Shown here: positions 33,444-41,971 of the stretch, piece by piece
Numbering within the stretch: position 1 is the stretch's first letter
Layout of the letters: every line of letters begins with the position of its first letter
Source: an uncultured Chloroflexota bacterium
Lineage (GTDB): Bacteria; Chloroflexota; Anaerolineae; Anaerolineales; Anaerolineaceae
Assembly (NCBI GenBank): GCA_902786265.1
Contig: CADACE010000019.1
Coordinates: 16,360-80,359 of the forward strand
Direction: 5' to 3'
Length of the DNA stretch: 64,000 bases
Program-made: the position numbers and the translations under genes
Notes under the pieces: generated by a model
What the model was told of the DNA's origin: nothing
The model's input: the letters and a program-made list of their open reading frames with translations, nothing else
The model's database searches: none

Positions 33444-34799
33444 TCAATTCTCAACCGGCAGATTTTTGATCCAGTCAGAAAATCCCTCTGTTCTCATCGT
33501 AAAGGAAACTACAAACTGGTCATCTTTCGTCCCGACCACTTTGGCATACATGTCAATATCCGCCCTCAGCATAATGTTATCATTCTTTTTGAGAACAGAC
33601 TCTGTACACAGCAGGGCAAAATGCTGATTCGCGGAAACCGCTGCAACCGTTCCCAGATGAGGCATGTCCGTCACATGTTTACCATCCAACAGAAAAAAAT
33701 TAATCTTCTTCTCAGGAGACAATTTTTTCCATTCAACAGATTGCATGGATATGTTCTCTAATTCCAATTTTCCGATTCCGCTGATATCATAAACGATCAG
33801 CGGCTCAGTTGCGCCTTTGAACAGGATGCTGTTTTGCGCGAGAATGTGCAGATCATCCCCAATCAAAGCTTTTGTATCTTCAGAAATAAAAATCTGTCCG
33901 CCGATCGTAAGGCTTTCGATCCTGCCGGCAAGGTTTACCGTATATCCTATCACACCGTATTTCATTTTCTGACGGGAACCGATATTGCCGACAACCGCCT
34001 TTCCCGAATGGATACCGATCCCCATCTCCATCACCTGATGGGGGCAGTCTTTGCGAAGGTACCTTTCATTGCATTCATGAAGAACATTCTGCATTTTTAC
34101 CGCACAAGCCACGGCATGGGCAGCATGGTCCGGATCATCTTTCGGAGCGCCAAAAACCACAAATATTCCGTCACCCAGAAACTCCAGAACCGTACCTCCG
34201 CTCCGTTCAATGACCGAAACCATTCTTTCGAAATAATAGTTCAGTGTTTTAACCATCAGGTCAGGAGAAAGGTCCGCGCTCATCGCGGTGAAACCTCGCA
34301 GATCACTCATCAGGATGGTCACATCTTTTGATTCACCGCCCTGTTTTTCCCCCGCAGGATCGTTCAGGACAAAATCAGCGATCTGAGGGGATGTATATCG
34401 TTCAAACGCGGCATTGATCTTGGTCAGTTGGGTCATATCGCTGATGACAACTACAAACTCCCCGTCATTCTCTTCTACGTAAATAATACTGACCCAAAGT
34501 TTAGAAGCCTTCTTTTCATTATTTACATAATCCACCAATGCCTGCTGCGTCTTCTGTCTGCTGAGCACCGCGTCAAGAAAAAGCTGTACCAAAGCATCAT
34601 TGCGTTTTATAACGGGAATGACTTCCCAAATCTTTAGTTGTCCGATAGATTCGGGCGTTATACCAAACAACGCAGCCGCGGCTGAATTCAGATATTTCAA
34701 AACACCGTTTTTCTGGGTAATGCAGACCGCATTATCCATATTTTGAAAGATGAAATCCAAAGTATTCTCATCTAATAAAATATCTAAATCATCAGTCAC
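33444..34799 (-). CDS. PAS-linked class III nucleotidyl cyclase, possibly a guanylate cyclase
   Basis: 451 residues; GTG start with GGAG 8 nt upstream. A PAS domain covers about 12-125. The cyclase domain (about 155-340) keeps both metal aspartates (D166 in ILMSDLRGFT, D210 in EFLGDG) and the transition-state pair N289 and R293 (VNLAGR). The purine-specifying positions are E206 and G282, where adenylate cyclases usually have Lys and Asp/Thr; Glu at the first position is the guanine-selecting residue of eukaryotic guanylate cyclases. The last 110 residues are beta-rich and may be a PilZ-like domain. It is soluble. It lies 20 nt after the sugar-isomerase-like gene on the same strand. Confidence 0.85.
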   Translation of the reverse strand: MTDDLDILLDENTLDFIFQNMDNAVCITQKNGVLKYLNSAAAALFGITPESIGQLKIWEVIPVIKRNDALVQLFLDAVLSRQKTQQALVDYVNNEKKASKLWVSIIYVEENDGEFVVVISDMTQLTKINAAFERYTSPQIADFVLNDPAGEKQGGESKDVTILMSDLRGFTAMSADLSPDLMVKTLNYYFERMVSVIERSGGTVLEFLGDGIFVVFGAPKDDPDHAAHAVACAVKMQNVLHECNERYLRKDCPHQVMEMGIGIHSGKAVVGNIGSRQKMKYGVIGYTVNLAGRIESLTIGGQIFISEDTKALIGDDLHILAQNSILFKGATEPLIVYDISGIGKLELENISMQSVEWKKLSPEKKINFFLLDGKHVTDMPHLGTVAAVSANQHFALLCTESVLKKNDNIMLRADIDMYAKVVGTKDDQFVVSFTMRTEGFSDWIKNLPVEN

Positions 34800-34819
34800 A
34801 GTCTGTCTCCGTCACGAAA

Positions 34820-35611
34820 TTATCCCCTATGTTCTTTGTACCGCAGCAGTGCGGCGATATCCTCCAACAGCGGCGCGCCATGATATTCGGGACGGGTGTA
34901 TTCAATTACCCACACAGCATCCGGCGTGGTTTCCGCGATAAACGGAAGCAGTTCCTCAAAGTCGATCATACCGTTATAAATCCGGTCATGCAAATCGTTC
35001 ATACCGTCATTGTTATGGAAGTGATACCCCCTGATATGATCTTTCAGCTCTGTGATCACCCTGAAAAGGTCCCAGGAATTGGCATTTGCGTGCCCGATAT
35101 CGATCAGCACATCGAGATTTTTCTTTCTGCACAGTTCCGTAAATTCTTTTTGGTTCAGCAGCTTGTTCCGCTTAATATCTGTGCCCGAGTTTTCCACAAG
35201 GATCCTGGTACCCGGAAACATTGAGCGCATTTCCTCAAGGTTTTCCAGAGAAATGCGGAGCATTTCATCTTTTTTATCATATGGCACGCGGCAGTTATTC
35301 AGATGATAAACCATATCCGCCGGATGCAGGATCTCCGCAAATTTCTTCGTCAGTAAAATGTGGTACATTCCTTTCTCATATGCCCGGCTGCCTTTTGGTG
35401 CGGAATGCTCTACACCCCATACCGGCTCATGAAAAAACAGGCGGCCTCCGGTAAATAAAGGAAGGTTCGTTTCCAAATTCCTCTCAAAAGCAGCAAGATC
35501 AAACATGGGCAATAACTCAAAACCCACATCTGAGCCAAACCTGTCTTTGTATATTTGTGCTTCTTCCAGTCGACAGCGGGGAAGAACACAGGTATCGATC
35601 AATAATTCCAT
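34820..35611 (-). CDS. TIM-barrel sugar isomerase/AP-endonuclease-2-like protein
   Basis: 263 residues from MELLIDTCVLP; a start 15 codons earlier is possible, and no clear RBS marks either. It has the xylose-isomerase-like barrel pattern with metal-ligand segments: FHEPVWG, ILVENSG (Glu), DIGHANA (Asp and His), YHFHNNDG (His) and WVIEYT (Glu). It probably acts on a sugar or sugar phosphate. It is encoded 20 nt before the cyclase gene, so the two may be cotranscribed, but there is no evident biochemical link. Confidence 0.82.
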   Translation of the reverse strand: MELLIDTCVLPRCRLEEAQIYKDRFGSDVGFELLPMFDLAAFERNLETNLPLFTGGRLFFHEPVWGVEHSAPKGSRAYEKGMYHILLTKKFAEILHPADMVYHLNNCRVPYDKKDEMLRISLENLEEMRSMFPGTRILVENSGTDIKRNKLLNQKEFTELCRKKNLDVLIDIGHANANSWDLFRVITELKDHIRGYHFHNNDGMNDLHDRIYNGMIDFEELLPFIAETTPDAVWVIEYTRPEYHGAPLLEDIAALLRYKEHRG

Positions 35612-36055
35612 TTTAAACCTGATGCTTACTGTAAAGAAAGGAACTCCCGGGAACAAAGCATTTCATCGTATGATTCCGGTACATTTTTGTGCCGGATCCA
35701 TACCATTCCCGGATAAAGAAAGGTGATTTGAGATCAAAATCACCTGATTCTCATTTACATTATATGTCATTATATATTATTTTTTTGAATCGAAATCGGA
35801 GTCTTTGGACTGTTTTGAGAGAAAAAATAAATTTATACGCAAGTTTTCACCAAAAACATGACAAAAGTATCATAAAAACATGATTTATTTCAGAAAATCA
35901 GGGGAAAATTCGATATAATCCATTTGTTTAATAATGCAGTCATGACGAATATGGGTTTTCCTCTATTCGTTCAAATTCATTTGAAAATCAATGATATCAG
36001 CCGCATTACGGCCGTCTTAACAAGAAGTAACCATAAACAAAAAGATTGGAAAACC
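35612..36055. other. Divergent region between the isomerase-like gene and typA
   Basis: 444 nt, A/T-rich. It holds a 9-bp hairpin at 35721-35745 (AGGTGATTT/AAATCACCT, 7-nt loop) with no T-run, and TATAAT at 35914-35919, which would give typA a leader of about 130 nt. An in-frame upward extension of typA to 35924 exists but lacks the family's N-terminus. Confidence 0.55.
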
Positions 36056-37912
36056 ATGCTCAAGGAAAGAAAAGATATTCGTAACGTTGCCATCATCGCT
36101 CACGTAGACCATGGCAAGACAACTCTGGTGGATCAGCTGCTTCGTCAGGCAAAAGTATTCCGCGAAAACCAACAGGTGACCGAACGTGTAATGGACTCAA
36201 ATGATCTGGAACGGGAACGCGGGATCACGATCCTTTCCAAAAATACAGCCATTACCATCCCCGATCCCAAAACCGGAGAACTGGTAAAGATCAACATTGT
36301 AGATACACCGGGGCATGCCGATTTTGGCGGTGAAGTCGAACGTGTGATGAACATGGTCGATGGTGCGCTGCTGCTGGTTGACGCCGCGGAAGGTCCGATG
36401 GCACAAACCCGCTTTGTTTTGAAAAAAGCACTCGCGATGGGGCACAAAGTCATTGTCGTCATCAACAAAATGGACCGCCGCGACGCAGATCCGGATGCCA
36501 CACTGAATAAGACTTTTGACCTGTTTGTTGAATTAGGCGCAACCGATGAACAATGCGACTTTCCGATCGTTTACGCCAATGGCATAGAAGGACGCGCAGG
36601 CCTGACCACTGATCTCGGCCCGAATCTGCAGCCTCTGTTTGATGTCATTCTGGAAAACATCAAAGGGCCGGAAGTAGACCCGGACGAACCCTTCCAGATG
36701 CTGGTCACCAATATCGCTTACGATGATTACCGCGGACTTTCCGCCATCGGACGCATCAACCGCGGGAAAGTTCATGTGGGAGATACCCTGACCCGCCTGA
36801 TCCCGGACGGCACCGTTGAAAGGACACAGGCACGCTACCTTTATACCTATAACGGTTTGAACAAGGTGGAAACCGCTGAAGTATCTGCCGGCGACATTAT
36901 CGTCATGGCAGGTCTGGAAGGCATTTCGATCGGAGACACACTCACGGATCCGGAACACCAGGATGCTTTACCGGCGATTTATGTTGAAGAACCGACAGTT
37001 AAGATGACCTTTGGTGTCAACACATCTCCTTTTGCCGGCACTGAAGGGAAATACGGAACCTCCCGGAATTTACGGAAGCGCCTCTATGATGAATTGCGCA
37101 ATAACGTCGCCTTACGTGTGGAAGACACCGAAAGCTCTGACTGCTTTGTCGTCTCCGGACGCGGGGAACTTCATCTGGCGATCCTTATTGAAACGATGCG
37201 CCGTGAAGGGTACGAGTTCCAGGTTTCCCGACCGGAAGTGATCTTCCTCAAAGGCGCTGACGGAGAAACGCTCGAGCCTTTCGAAGAAGTAGATATCGAC
37301 ACCAGCCCGGATACCGTCGGCACCGTGGTCGAAATGCTCGGCGCGCGCAAAGGGCGTATGCAGAACATGGTAGACAACAATGACGGTTCCACTCACCTGA
37401 GTTATGTTGTTCCTACCCGCGGACTTTTAGGCTTCCGTTACCAGTTCATGACAGCAACGCATGGAATGGGCGTTTTAAATGAAAACTTCCTTGAATACGC
37501 GCCTTATGCCGGTCCGATCTCCGGACGTATCACCAACTCCATCGTCGCCTGGGAAAACGGAACCACATCCACTTATGGGCTGAAAAATGCAGAAGAACGC
37601 GGTATGCTCTTTATCGGTCCGGGTGTTGAAGTTTATGAGGGAATGGTCGTCGGTGAATCTCTGCGTGACAGCGACCTTGCTGTTAACGTCTGCAAGAAGA
37701 AACACCTGACCAATATGCGCCAGTCAAACAAAGATATTGAGGTCCGTTTGAACGGCATCCGTCAGATGAGCCTGGATGAAGCCATCGAATATCTTGCCGA
37801 AGATGAACTGCTGGAAGTTACACCGAAGAATTTCCGCATACGCAAGAAGATCCTTGATACGGAAGAACGCGGTAAAGTTCAGCACAAGACCAAGATGGAA
37901 ATGGCTTCCTAA
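36056..37912 (+). CDS. typA: Ribosome-associated GTPase TypA/BipA
   Basis: 618 residues, the normal length, from [13 protein letters not shown]; a longer frame starting at 35924 is not supported. Translational GTPase that binds the ribosome and helps large-subunit assembly and growth under stress or cold. G motifs: [10 protein letters not shown] (G1), RERGITI (G2), DTPGHADF (G3), NKMDR (G4). The C-terminal part with [17 protein letters not shown] and [16 protein letters not shown] is specific to BipA. The RBS is weak. It is monocistronic, with its own terminator. Confidence 0.96.
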   Translation: MLKERKDIRNVAIIAHVDHGKTTLVDQLLRQAKVFRENQQVTERVMDSNDLERERGITILSKNTAITIPDPKTGELVKINIVDTPGHADFGGEVERVMNMVDGALLLVDAAEGPMAQTRFVLKKALAMGHKVIVVINKMDRRDADPDATLNKTFDLFVELGATDEQCDFPIVYANGIEGRAGLTTDLGPNLQPLFDVILENIKGPEVDPDEPFQMLVTNIAYDDYRGLSAIGRINRGKVHVGDTLTRLIPDGTVERTQARYLYTYNGLNKVETAEVSAGDIIVMAGLEGISIGDTLTDPEHQDALPAIYVEEPTVKMTFGVNTSPFAGTEGKYGTSRNLRKRLYDELRNNVALRVEDTESSDCFVVSGRGELHLAILIETMRREGYEFQVSRPEVIFLKGADGETLEPFEEVDIDTSPDTVGTVVEMLGARKGRMQNMVDNNDGSTHLSYVVPTRGLLGFRYQFMTATHGMGVLNENFLEYAPYAGPISGRITNSIVAWENGTTSTYGLKNAEERGMLFIGPGVEVYEGMVVGESLRDSDLAVNVCKKKHLTNMRQSNKDIEVRLNGIRQMSLDEAIEYLAEDELLEVTPKNFRIRKKILDTEERGKVQHKTKMEMAS

Positions 37913-37930
37913 ACAGGGAACAGAATACGG

Positions 37931-37968
37931 GGCCGGCGATCATATTCATGAAAGCCGGTCTTTTTTTT
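37931..37968 (+). terminator. Rho-independent terminator of typA
   Basis: GGCCGGC pairs with GCCGGTC (one G-T pair), followed by T8. The convergent downstream gene ends two bases after it. Confidence 0.88.
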
Positions 37969-37969
37969 A

Positions 37970-38683
37970 TCAGTCCTCATTTAATACGCGGATATAAACA
38001 TCGCACGGCGGGAGTGCCTGGTTGTTCAGGTCGTAAACCGTAAGGCGAAGCACATAATCCCCGTTTGCGAATTGTGTCGTAGCCCATAAGCCCAGCGGAC
38101 CTTCGATCACAGGGAGATTTCCTGCTGAAAGCGTCTGCCAGTTCACCTGGTCATTAACAGGGGAAAAAGCCCAGTCATAAAATGCCATATCCTGAACATT
38201 CACCGTTGCCTCAAGCGTGTAATTACCGTCAATTACGTCACCGGAAACGGGCGACAGCCATTCCAGCTGGTTTGCAATACATCCGGAGGAAAGCACGGAA
38301 ACAGATGAAACCGTCTCACCCGGAGCAGCACCCTGAGGGGTAGAAATTACAACCAGACCACTGTCAGATGTATTTGGGTTTTGGATCATCGTTTCTTCCT
38401 CAGCGCTCATTGTCGGGGTCGGGGTCAGCATGACCAGCGGCCATTCAGGGATAACAAAAGTCACCAGGACGAATTCCGCGCCTATCAAAAGCAGAAGAAG
38501 AACAAAAATCGCCAGTGCGGAGTTCAGCCTTCGCTGCGCATCTTCCCGTTCCAGACCAAATATCGTGGCATAACGTTCCCGCCATGCACCGATCAGCCGA
38601 ACGAGATAGATCAACGCAAGAACACCCAGAACGGCATAGATCCATATTTGGTAATCAACAAGAAAATGGAATAATTCAAGCAT
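37970..38683 (-). CDS. Membrane protein with an extracytoplasmic beta domain, unknown
   Basis: 237 residues. Two membrane helices lie at about 12-30 and 56-78 with a basic loop between them (RERYATIFGLEREDAQRR). A Thr/Pro linker (TPTPTMSAEEE) leads to an outside region of about 130 residues that is rich in Trp, Tyr and beta-branched residues and has two cysteines (one in GCIANQ, one in PPCDVYIRV). RBS AAAGGA supports the start. It follows the PHP gene by 41 nt on the same strand. The family is not recognised. Confidence 0.7.
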   Translation of the reverse strand: MLELFHFLVDYQIWIYAVLGVLALIYLVRLIGAWRERYATIFGLEREDAQRRLNSALAIFVLLLLLIGAEFVLVTFVIPEWPLVMLTPTPTMSAEEETMIQNPNTSDSGLVVISTPQGAAPGETVSSVSVLSSGCIANQLEWLSPVSGDVIDGNYTLEATVNVQDMAFYDWAFSPVNDQVNWQTLSAGNLPVIEGPLGLWATTQFANGDYVLRLTVYDLNNQALPPCDVYIRVLNED

Positions 38684-38724
38684 GGCTTATTCCTTTGACA
38701 TTTCTTCCTGCACGTCAACAGCTG

Positions 38725-39399
38725 TCAGTAAAGTTTGATACCCGTCTTTTTATGTACAGCTTTCAGCAAAACGGCTCCGCGGGAATAAATACGGACCCAC
38801 ATCGGGGATTCCTTTCCGAAAACCTCTGCAGATCGGACAGACGCACGCAGCTCCTCCGCGTTATGAAAATCCGGTAATTGAAGCCCCATCGCTCCAAGCT
38901 CCTGAACGCCATGCGCATCCGATCCGGCGGTACCGCATAATCCGTGGTCTTTGGCGAATTTCATGGCGGAGCGGTTCATTTCAGGTATATTCCGCGCATT
39001 GGCAATTTCGATCGCATCCAGATAAGGGAGATATTTTTCCATCTCCGCTTCCGTCCATCCGTGCCGCATCGAAGCATACGGATGGGAAAGCGAAATAAAT
39101 GCATCCTGATCCTTCAGCCGTTTAAATGCCTCAACCGGTTCGATCCCTTTCGGCAGTTCTTCTTTGACAAAAATCGCCAGAATTTCACCCGAAGAAGTCA
39201 GGATCTCTTCCCCGACAATGACAAAATCCGGATAAGCCTTTTGCAGCTCCAACGCACCGGAAATCGTATTATGGTCTGTCAGGATCAGTTTTCCCAAACC
39301 CTTTTTTTTCGCTTCTGCAATCAAATTCTCGCCTTTTGAAAGTGAATCCTTCGAGGCAATGCTGTGGACATGGAAATCTGCTTTAATCAATCCGGTCAT
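38725..39399 (-). CDS. PHP-domain phosphoesterase
   Basis: 224 residues. Metal-ligand motifs of the PHP family are present in order: DFHVHSIASKDS (two His), LTDHNT (Asp, His), the Glu in GEEI, SHPYA (His) and GSDAH near residue 168 (Asp, His). It probably hydrolyses a phosphate ester such as a histidinol-phosphate-like or small nucleotide substrate; the exact substrate is open. ATG codons occur at 39405 and 39399, with TATAAT at 39408-39413 on the minus strand and no RBS, so the mRNA may be leaderless. Confidence 0.87.
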   Translation of the reverse strand: MTGLIKADFHVHSIASKDSLSKGENLIAEAKKKGLGKLILTDHNTISGALELQKAYPDFVIVGEEILTSSGEILAIFVKEELPKGIEPVEAFKRLKDQDAFISLSHPYASMRHGWTEAEMEKYLPYLDAIEIANARNIPEMNRSAMKFAKDHGLCGTAGSDAHGVQELGAMGLQLPDFHNAEELRASVRSAEVFGKESPMWVRIYSRGAVLLKAVHKKTGIKLY

Positions 39400-39503
39400 A
39401 AGCATCTATTATAAACGATTCCCTTAAATACGAATAGAAAACATAAGAATGCAGTTGTTCATTACACAAATGCAAACGGTGTATTTTGCTGTTTTGAACC
39501 CGG

Positions 39504-41126
39504 TTACTGAACTTTTTTATAAACGGAGGAAAGTCTGCCGCCATATGAGGCTACATGATAGATCTCCTCATAACCGTCGATTGACGGTGCCGCCTCATCC
39601 TCGTAAATGCCGTTGCCGCTTTTCAGCACGATCAGGTAATCTGTATCGACAGAGGGAACACTGAGCAGCTGCTGCTGTTCTTCCGGCAGCATAAAGTAAT
39701 TATCAAGAATAAACCCTCTTGTCCGGCTGTAATAACCGTTGACTGTTTTCCATTCCCGGTCATAATCATTGAGCCAGTCCATGCACTGGTAGACAGACAA
39801 GCCCCAATAATCACCTTCATATTGATCGGTAAGGTGCTGTCCTATCGGATTAAAAGCGGCATATTGAGCCGGATGATTGATGACAAGCAGTATAAGGTTA
39901 TAGAGAACGGATGCAGTAAGCAGCCCTCCACTGCAATACACGGGGAACCGCTTTGGCAGTTCATCCAACTTTGACAGCGCATAGACAGCAAACATGACCA
40001 GCATCGGGTAAATATAATAGGCATGACGCCAGCCGTTATAAACCGTCGGATGCTTCAAATGTTTATACAGGAATGTTCCAAGCACGATCAGAAACATCAT
40101 CAGCAGCATTTGATTTTTTACGGAGAATTCAATATTCCTGAGGGATCGAATTCGGGATAAAGAGGTCACGAGAAAAATAAAGATCCCCAGACAGGCAAAA
40201 AGCAGATATACAAGAGGCACCGTCATACCGATCCATCTGAACCAGTAATCCCATGGAACCTGATCCTTCCAAAGGTATTTTCCTTCAAACAAAACGACAC
40301 CGTCCCAGGCGTTATAATCTGAAAAAGTAGTTACATACCCCAGTGAAAATTGCAGCGGATTCGTCCAGGAAGCCGGCGTGATCAGCAGCCAGACAGGATA
40401 TGACATGCAAATCAGAAGGATGATTTTCACAGGGAATTTCTCATGCCGGATGACATTTTTTACCAAAATGAAAAGGATCAGAAAAGCAGGAATGATCGCT
40501 GCCGCCATTCGGGAACTGACTGTAAAAGCCGTGGCAACAGCAAATAAGACGCCCCATTTTGTCTGATAGGATGACAACAGAATTCGTTCCGCGTAAAACA
40601 GCGTAATGGTACAAAGTGAAGAAAACATCAGGTCTTTGATGTTCAGAAAAGATTCCGCAAAAAATCTGCCAAAACTGAATATCATCAAAACGCCCGCAAT
40701 CGCCAAAAGCTCCGATCCGAACATATCCTTGACCATCCTGTAAAAGCAGAACAGGGAAAAGACAAAGATAAAATAGCAGTACAAATGCCGCATATGAAAA
40801 ATTGTCCTGACCGGCATTTGTTCATGCGTGATCACCTGGTATACATCTTCCGCAAAAACAAGAGGCAGCTGAACAGCTACACCATAATATTTTGAGCCTT
40901 CGGATTCCCACTCCTCCGATCCATAATGCACCAAAGCCCCTCTGTCAAAAAAAGTTCTGTTCAGCCATCGATACGCGATCACGGCATGCCGGCGCTGCAT
41001 CGGTTCATCCATTCCGATTCCGTAATCACGATACACCAGAAATCCGATACAGATAAACGCGGCAAATAACAGAAAAGCGAAATATTTATAAATCTTTGGA
41101 TGAGCACGGGTAAGTAAGGTATTCAA
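39504..41126 (-). CDS. GT-C-type membrane glycosyltransferase (separate, minus strand)
   Basis: 540 residues from a TTG at 41126 that has AGGGAG upstream; a GTG at 41231 would add 35 Cys-rich residues that do not look coding. About eleven membrane helices and, after the first, the loop motif GIGMDEPMQRRHA with the Asp/Glu pair expected in GT-C enzymes, which use polyprenyl-phosphate sugars outside the membrane. FLNIKDLMFSSL and a short soluble C-terminal part follow. It lies just before, and on the other strand from, the six-gene GT-C array. Acceptor unknown. Confidence 0.7.
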   Translation of the reverse strand: MNTLLTRAHPKIYKYFAFLLFAAFICIGFLVYRDYGIGMDEPMQRRHAVIAYRWLNRTFFDRGALVHYGSEEWESEGSKYYGVAVQLPLVFAEDVYQVITHEQMPVRTIFHMRHLYCYFIFVFSLFCFYRMVKDMFGSELLAIAGVLMIFSFGRFFAESFLNIKDLMFSSLCTITLFYAERILLSSYQTKWGVLFAVATAFTVSSRMAAAIIPAFLILFILVKNVIRHEKFPVKIILLICMSYPVWLLITPASWTNPLQFSLGYVTTFSDYNAWDGVVLFEGKYLWKDQVPWDYWFRWIGMTVPLVYLLFACLGIFIFLVTSLSRIRSLRNIEFSVKNQMLLMMFLIVLGTFLYKHLKHPTVYNGWRHAYYIYPMLVMFAVYALSKLDELPKRFPVYCSGGLLTASVLYNLILLVINHPAQYAAFNPIGQHLTDQYEGDYWGLSVYQCMDWLNDYDREWKTVNGYYSRTRGFILDNYFMLPEEQQQLLSVPSVDTDYLIVLKSGNGIYEDEAAPSIDGYEEIYHVASYGGRLSSVYKKVQ

Positions 41127-41256
41127 TTTCCGAAAAACTCCCTGATAATCATTCAGAATATCGACAGAGATCGCACAGCATTTATGCACATAATGAGGTC
41201 TTCTGCACCGTCCGCAAAAACAACATGGCACAGAAAATATTTATAGCATTTGCTGC

Positions 41257-41781
41257 TTATTTTACAACAGAACAGACGAGGGACCACATATCACCGGGGC
41301 AGAGCTGATACACACAGGCATAATCATCAATCAGACATACATAAGGCGTTCCGGACGTTTTTGATTGGGAGCATTGCTTTTTATCAAATTTGACTCCCAT
41401 CAGCGCATATCCGATTTCAGCGAATTCACGTGAAATATCTTTGGTGTCTTTATTGCAGGATTTATAATCCGGAAAGGGTGTTGAGATCTGCAGCAGCGCC
41501 AGTTTATTGTCCCTGAAATCAGCACTGAGGAACAGTTCTACACCTTTGATTTTGGTGTAATCCAAAAGATAACGGTTATTATCACTGATTTTTTCAAACA
41601 TCGGAGCGTTACGCTTTACAGTCTGCTTCGTTTTGCCCCTGTAATAATTCCACAAGCCATCCCCGGAAGATTCAAGCGAACCGGCGGCAGGATATGTCCG
41701 TTGGGCGGAAATGCTTTCGGACACAGAAAAAACAAGACAGATCAAAAGGAAGAAAAGAAGGGATCTCGTTTTATTCATCAT
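41257..41781 (-). CDS. Secreted Cys-containing protein, unknown
   Basis: 174 residues from the first of two ATGs; AAAGGA six bases upstream favours this start over a frame that extends to 41898. A signal peptide (about 1-27) precedes a mature protein of about 147 residues. It has five cysteines in the C-terminal 75 residues (C-x-K-D-T near residue 110, then CSQSK, VCLIDD, ACVYQLC and a last one), which suggests disulfides. No family is recognised. It lies between the minus-strand GT-C gene and the plus-strand array. Confidence 0.65.
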   Translation of the reverse strand: MMNKTRSLLFFLLICLVFSVSESISAQRTYPAAGSLESSGDGLWNYYRGKTKQTVKRNAPMFEKISDNNRYLLDYTKIKGVELFLSADFRDNKLALLQISTPFPDYKSCNKDTKDISREFAEIGYALMGVKFDKKQCSQSKTSGTPYVCLIDDYACVYQLCPGDMWSLVCSVVK

Positions 41782-41971
41782 GGTGGTCCTTTCACTACAC
41801 AGAGTAACCGACGCTTTAATTATAACAGTAAGAAGAGCTTCATACAGTTTTTCGTAAGCCCAATCCAAACAGACCGGATTAAAGCGGAAACGGCTCATTT
41901 ATGGTATGATTATATAAGGAAAATTATTGGCATTATGATGGTATTTAAGTGCATTTTATAACGGGATCAAA

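Noticed and set aside
33444..34799. Simple call as adenylate cyclase
   Set aside because: The purine-specifying positions carry Glu and Gly rather than Lys and Asp/Thr.
35924..36055. 44-residue N-terminal extension of TypA
   Set aside because: It precedes the conserved family start and would cover the predicted promoter leader; no RBS.
41127..41231. Cys-rich N-terminal extension of the minus-strand GT-C protein
   Set aside because: It does not resemble a membrane-protein start, and a TTG with an RBS is available downstream.
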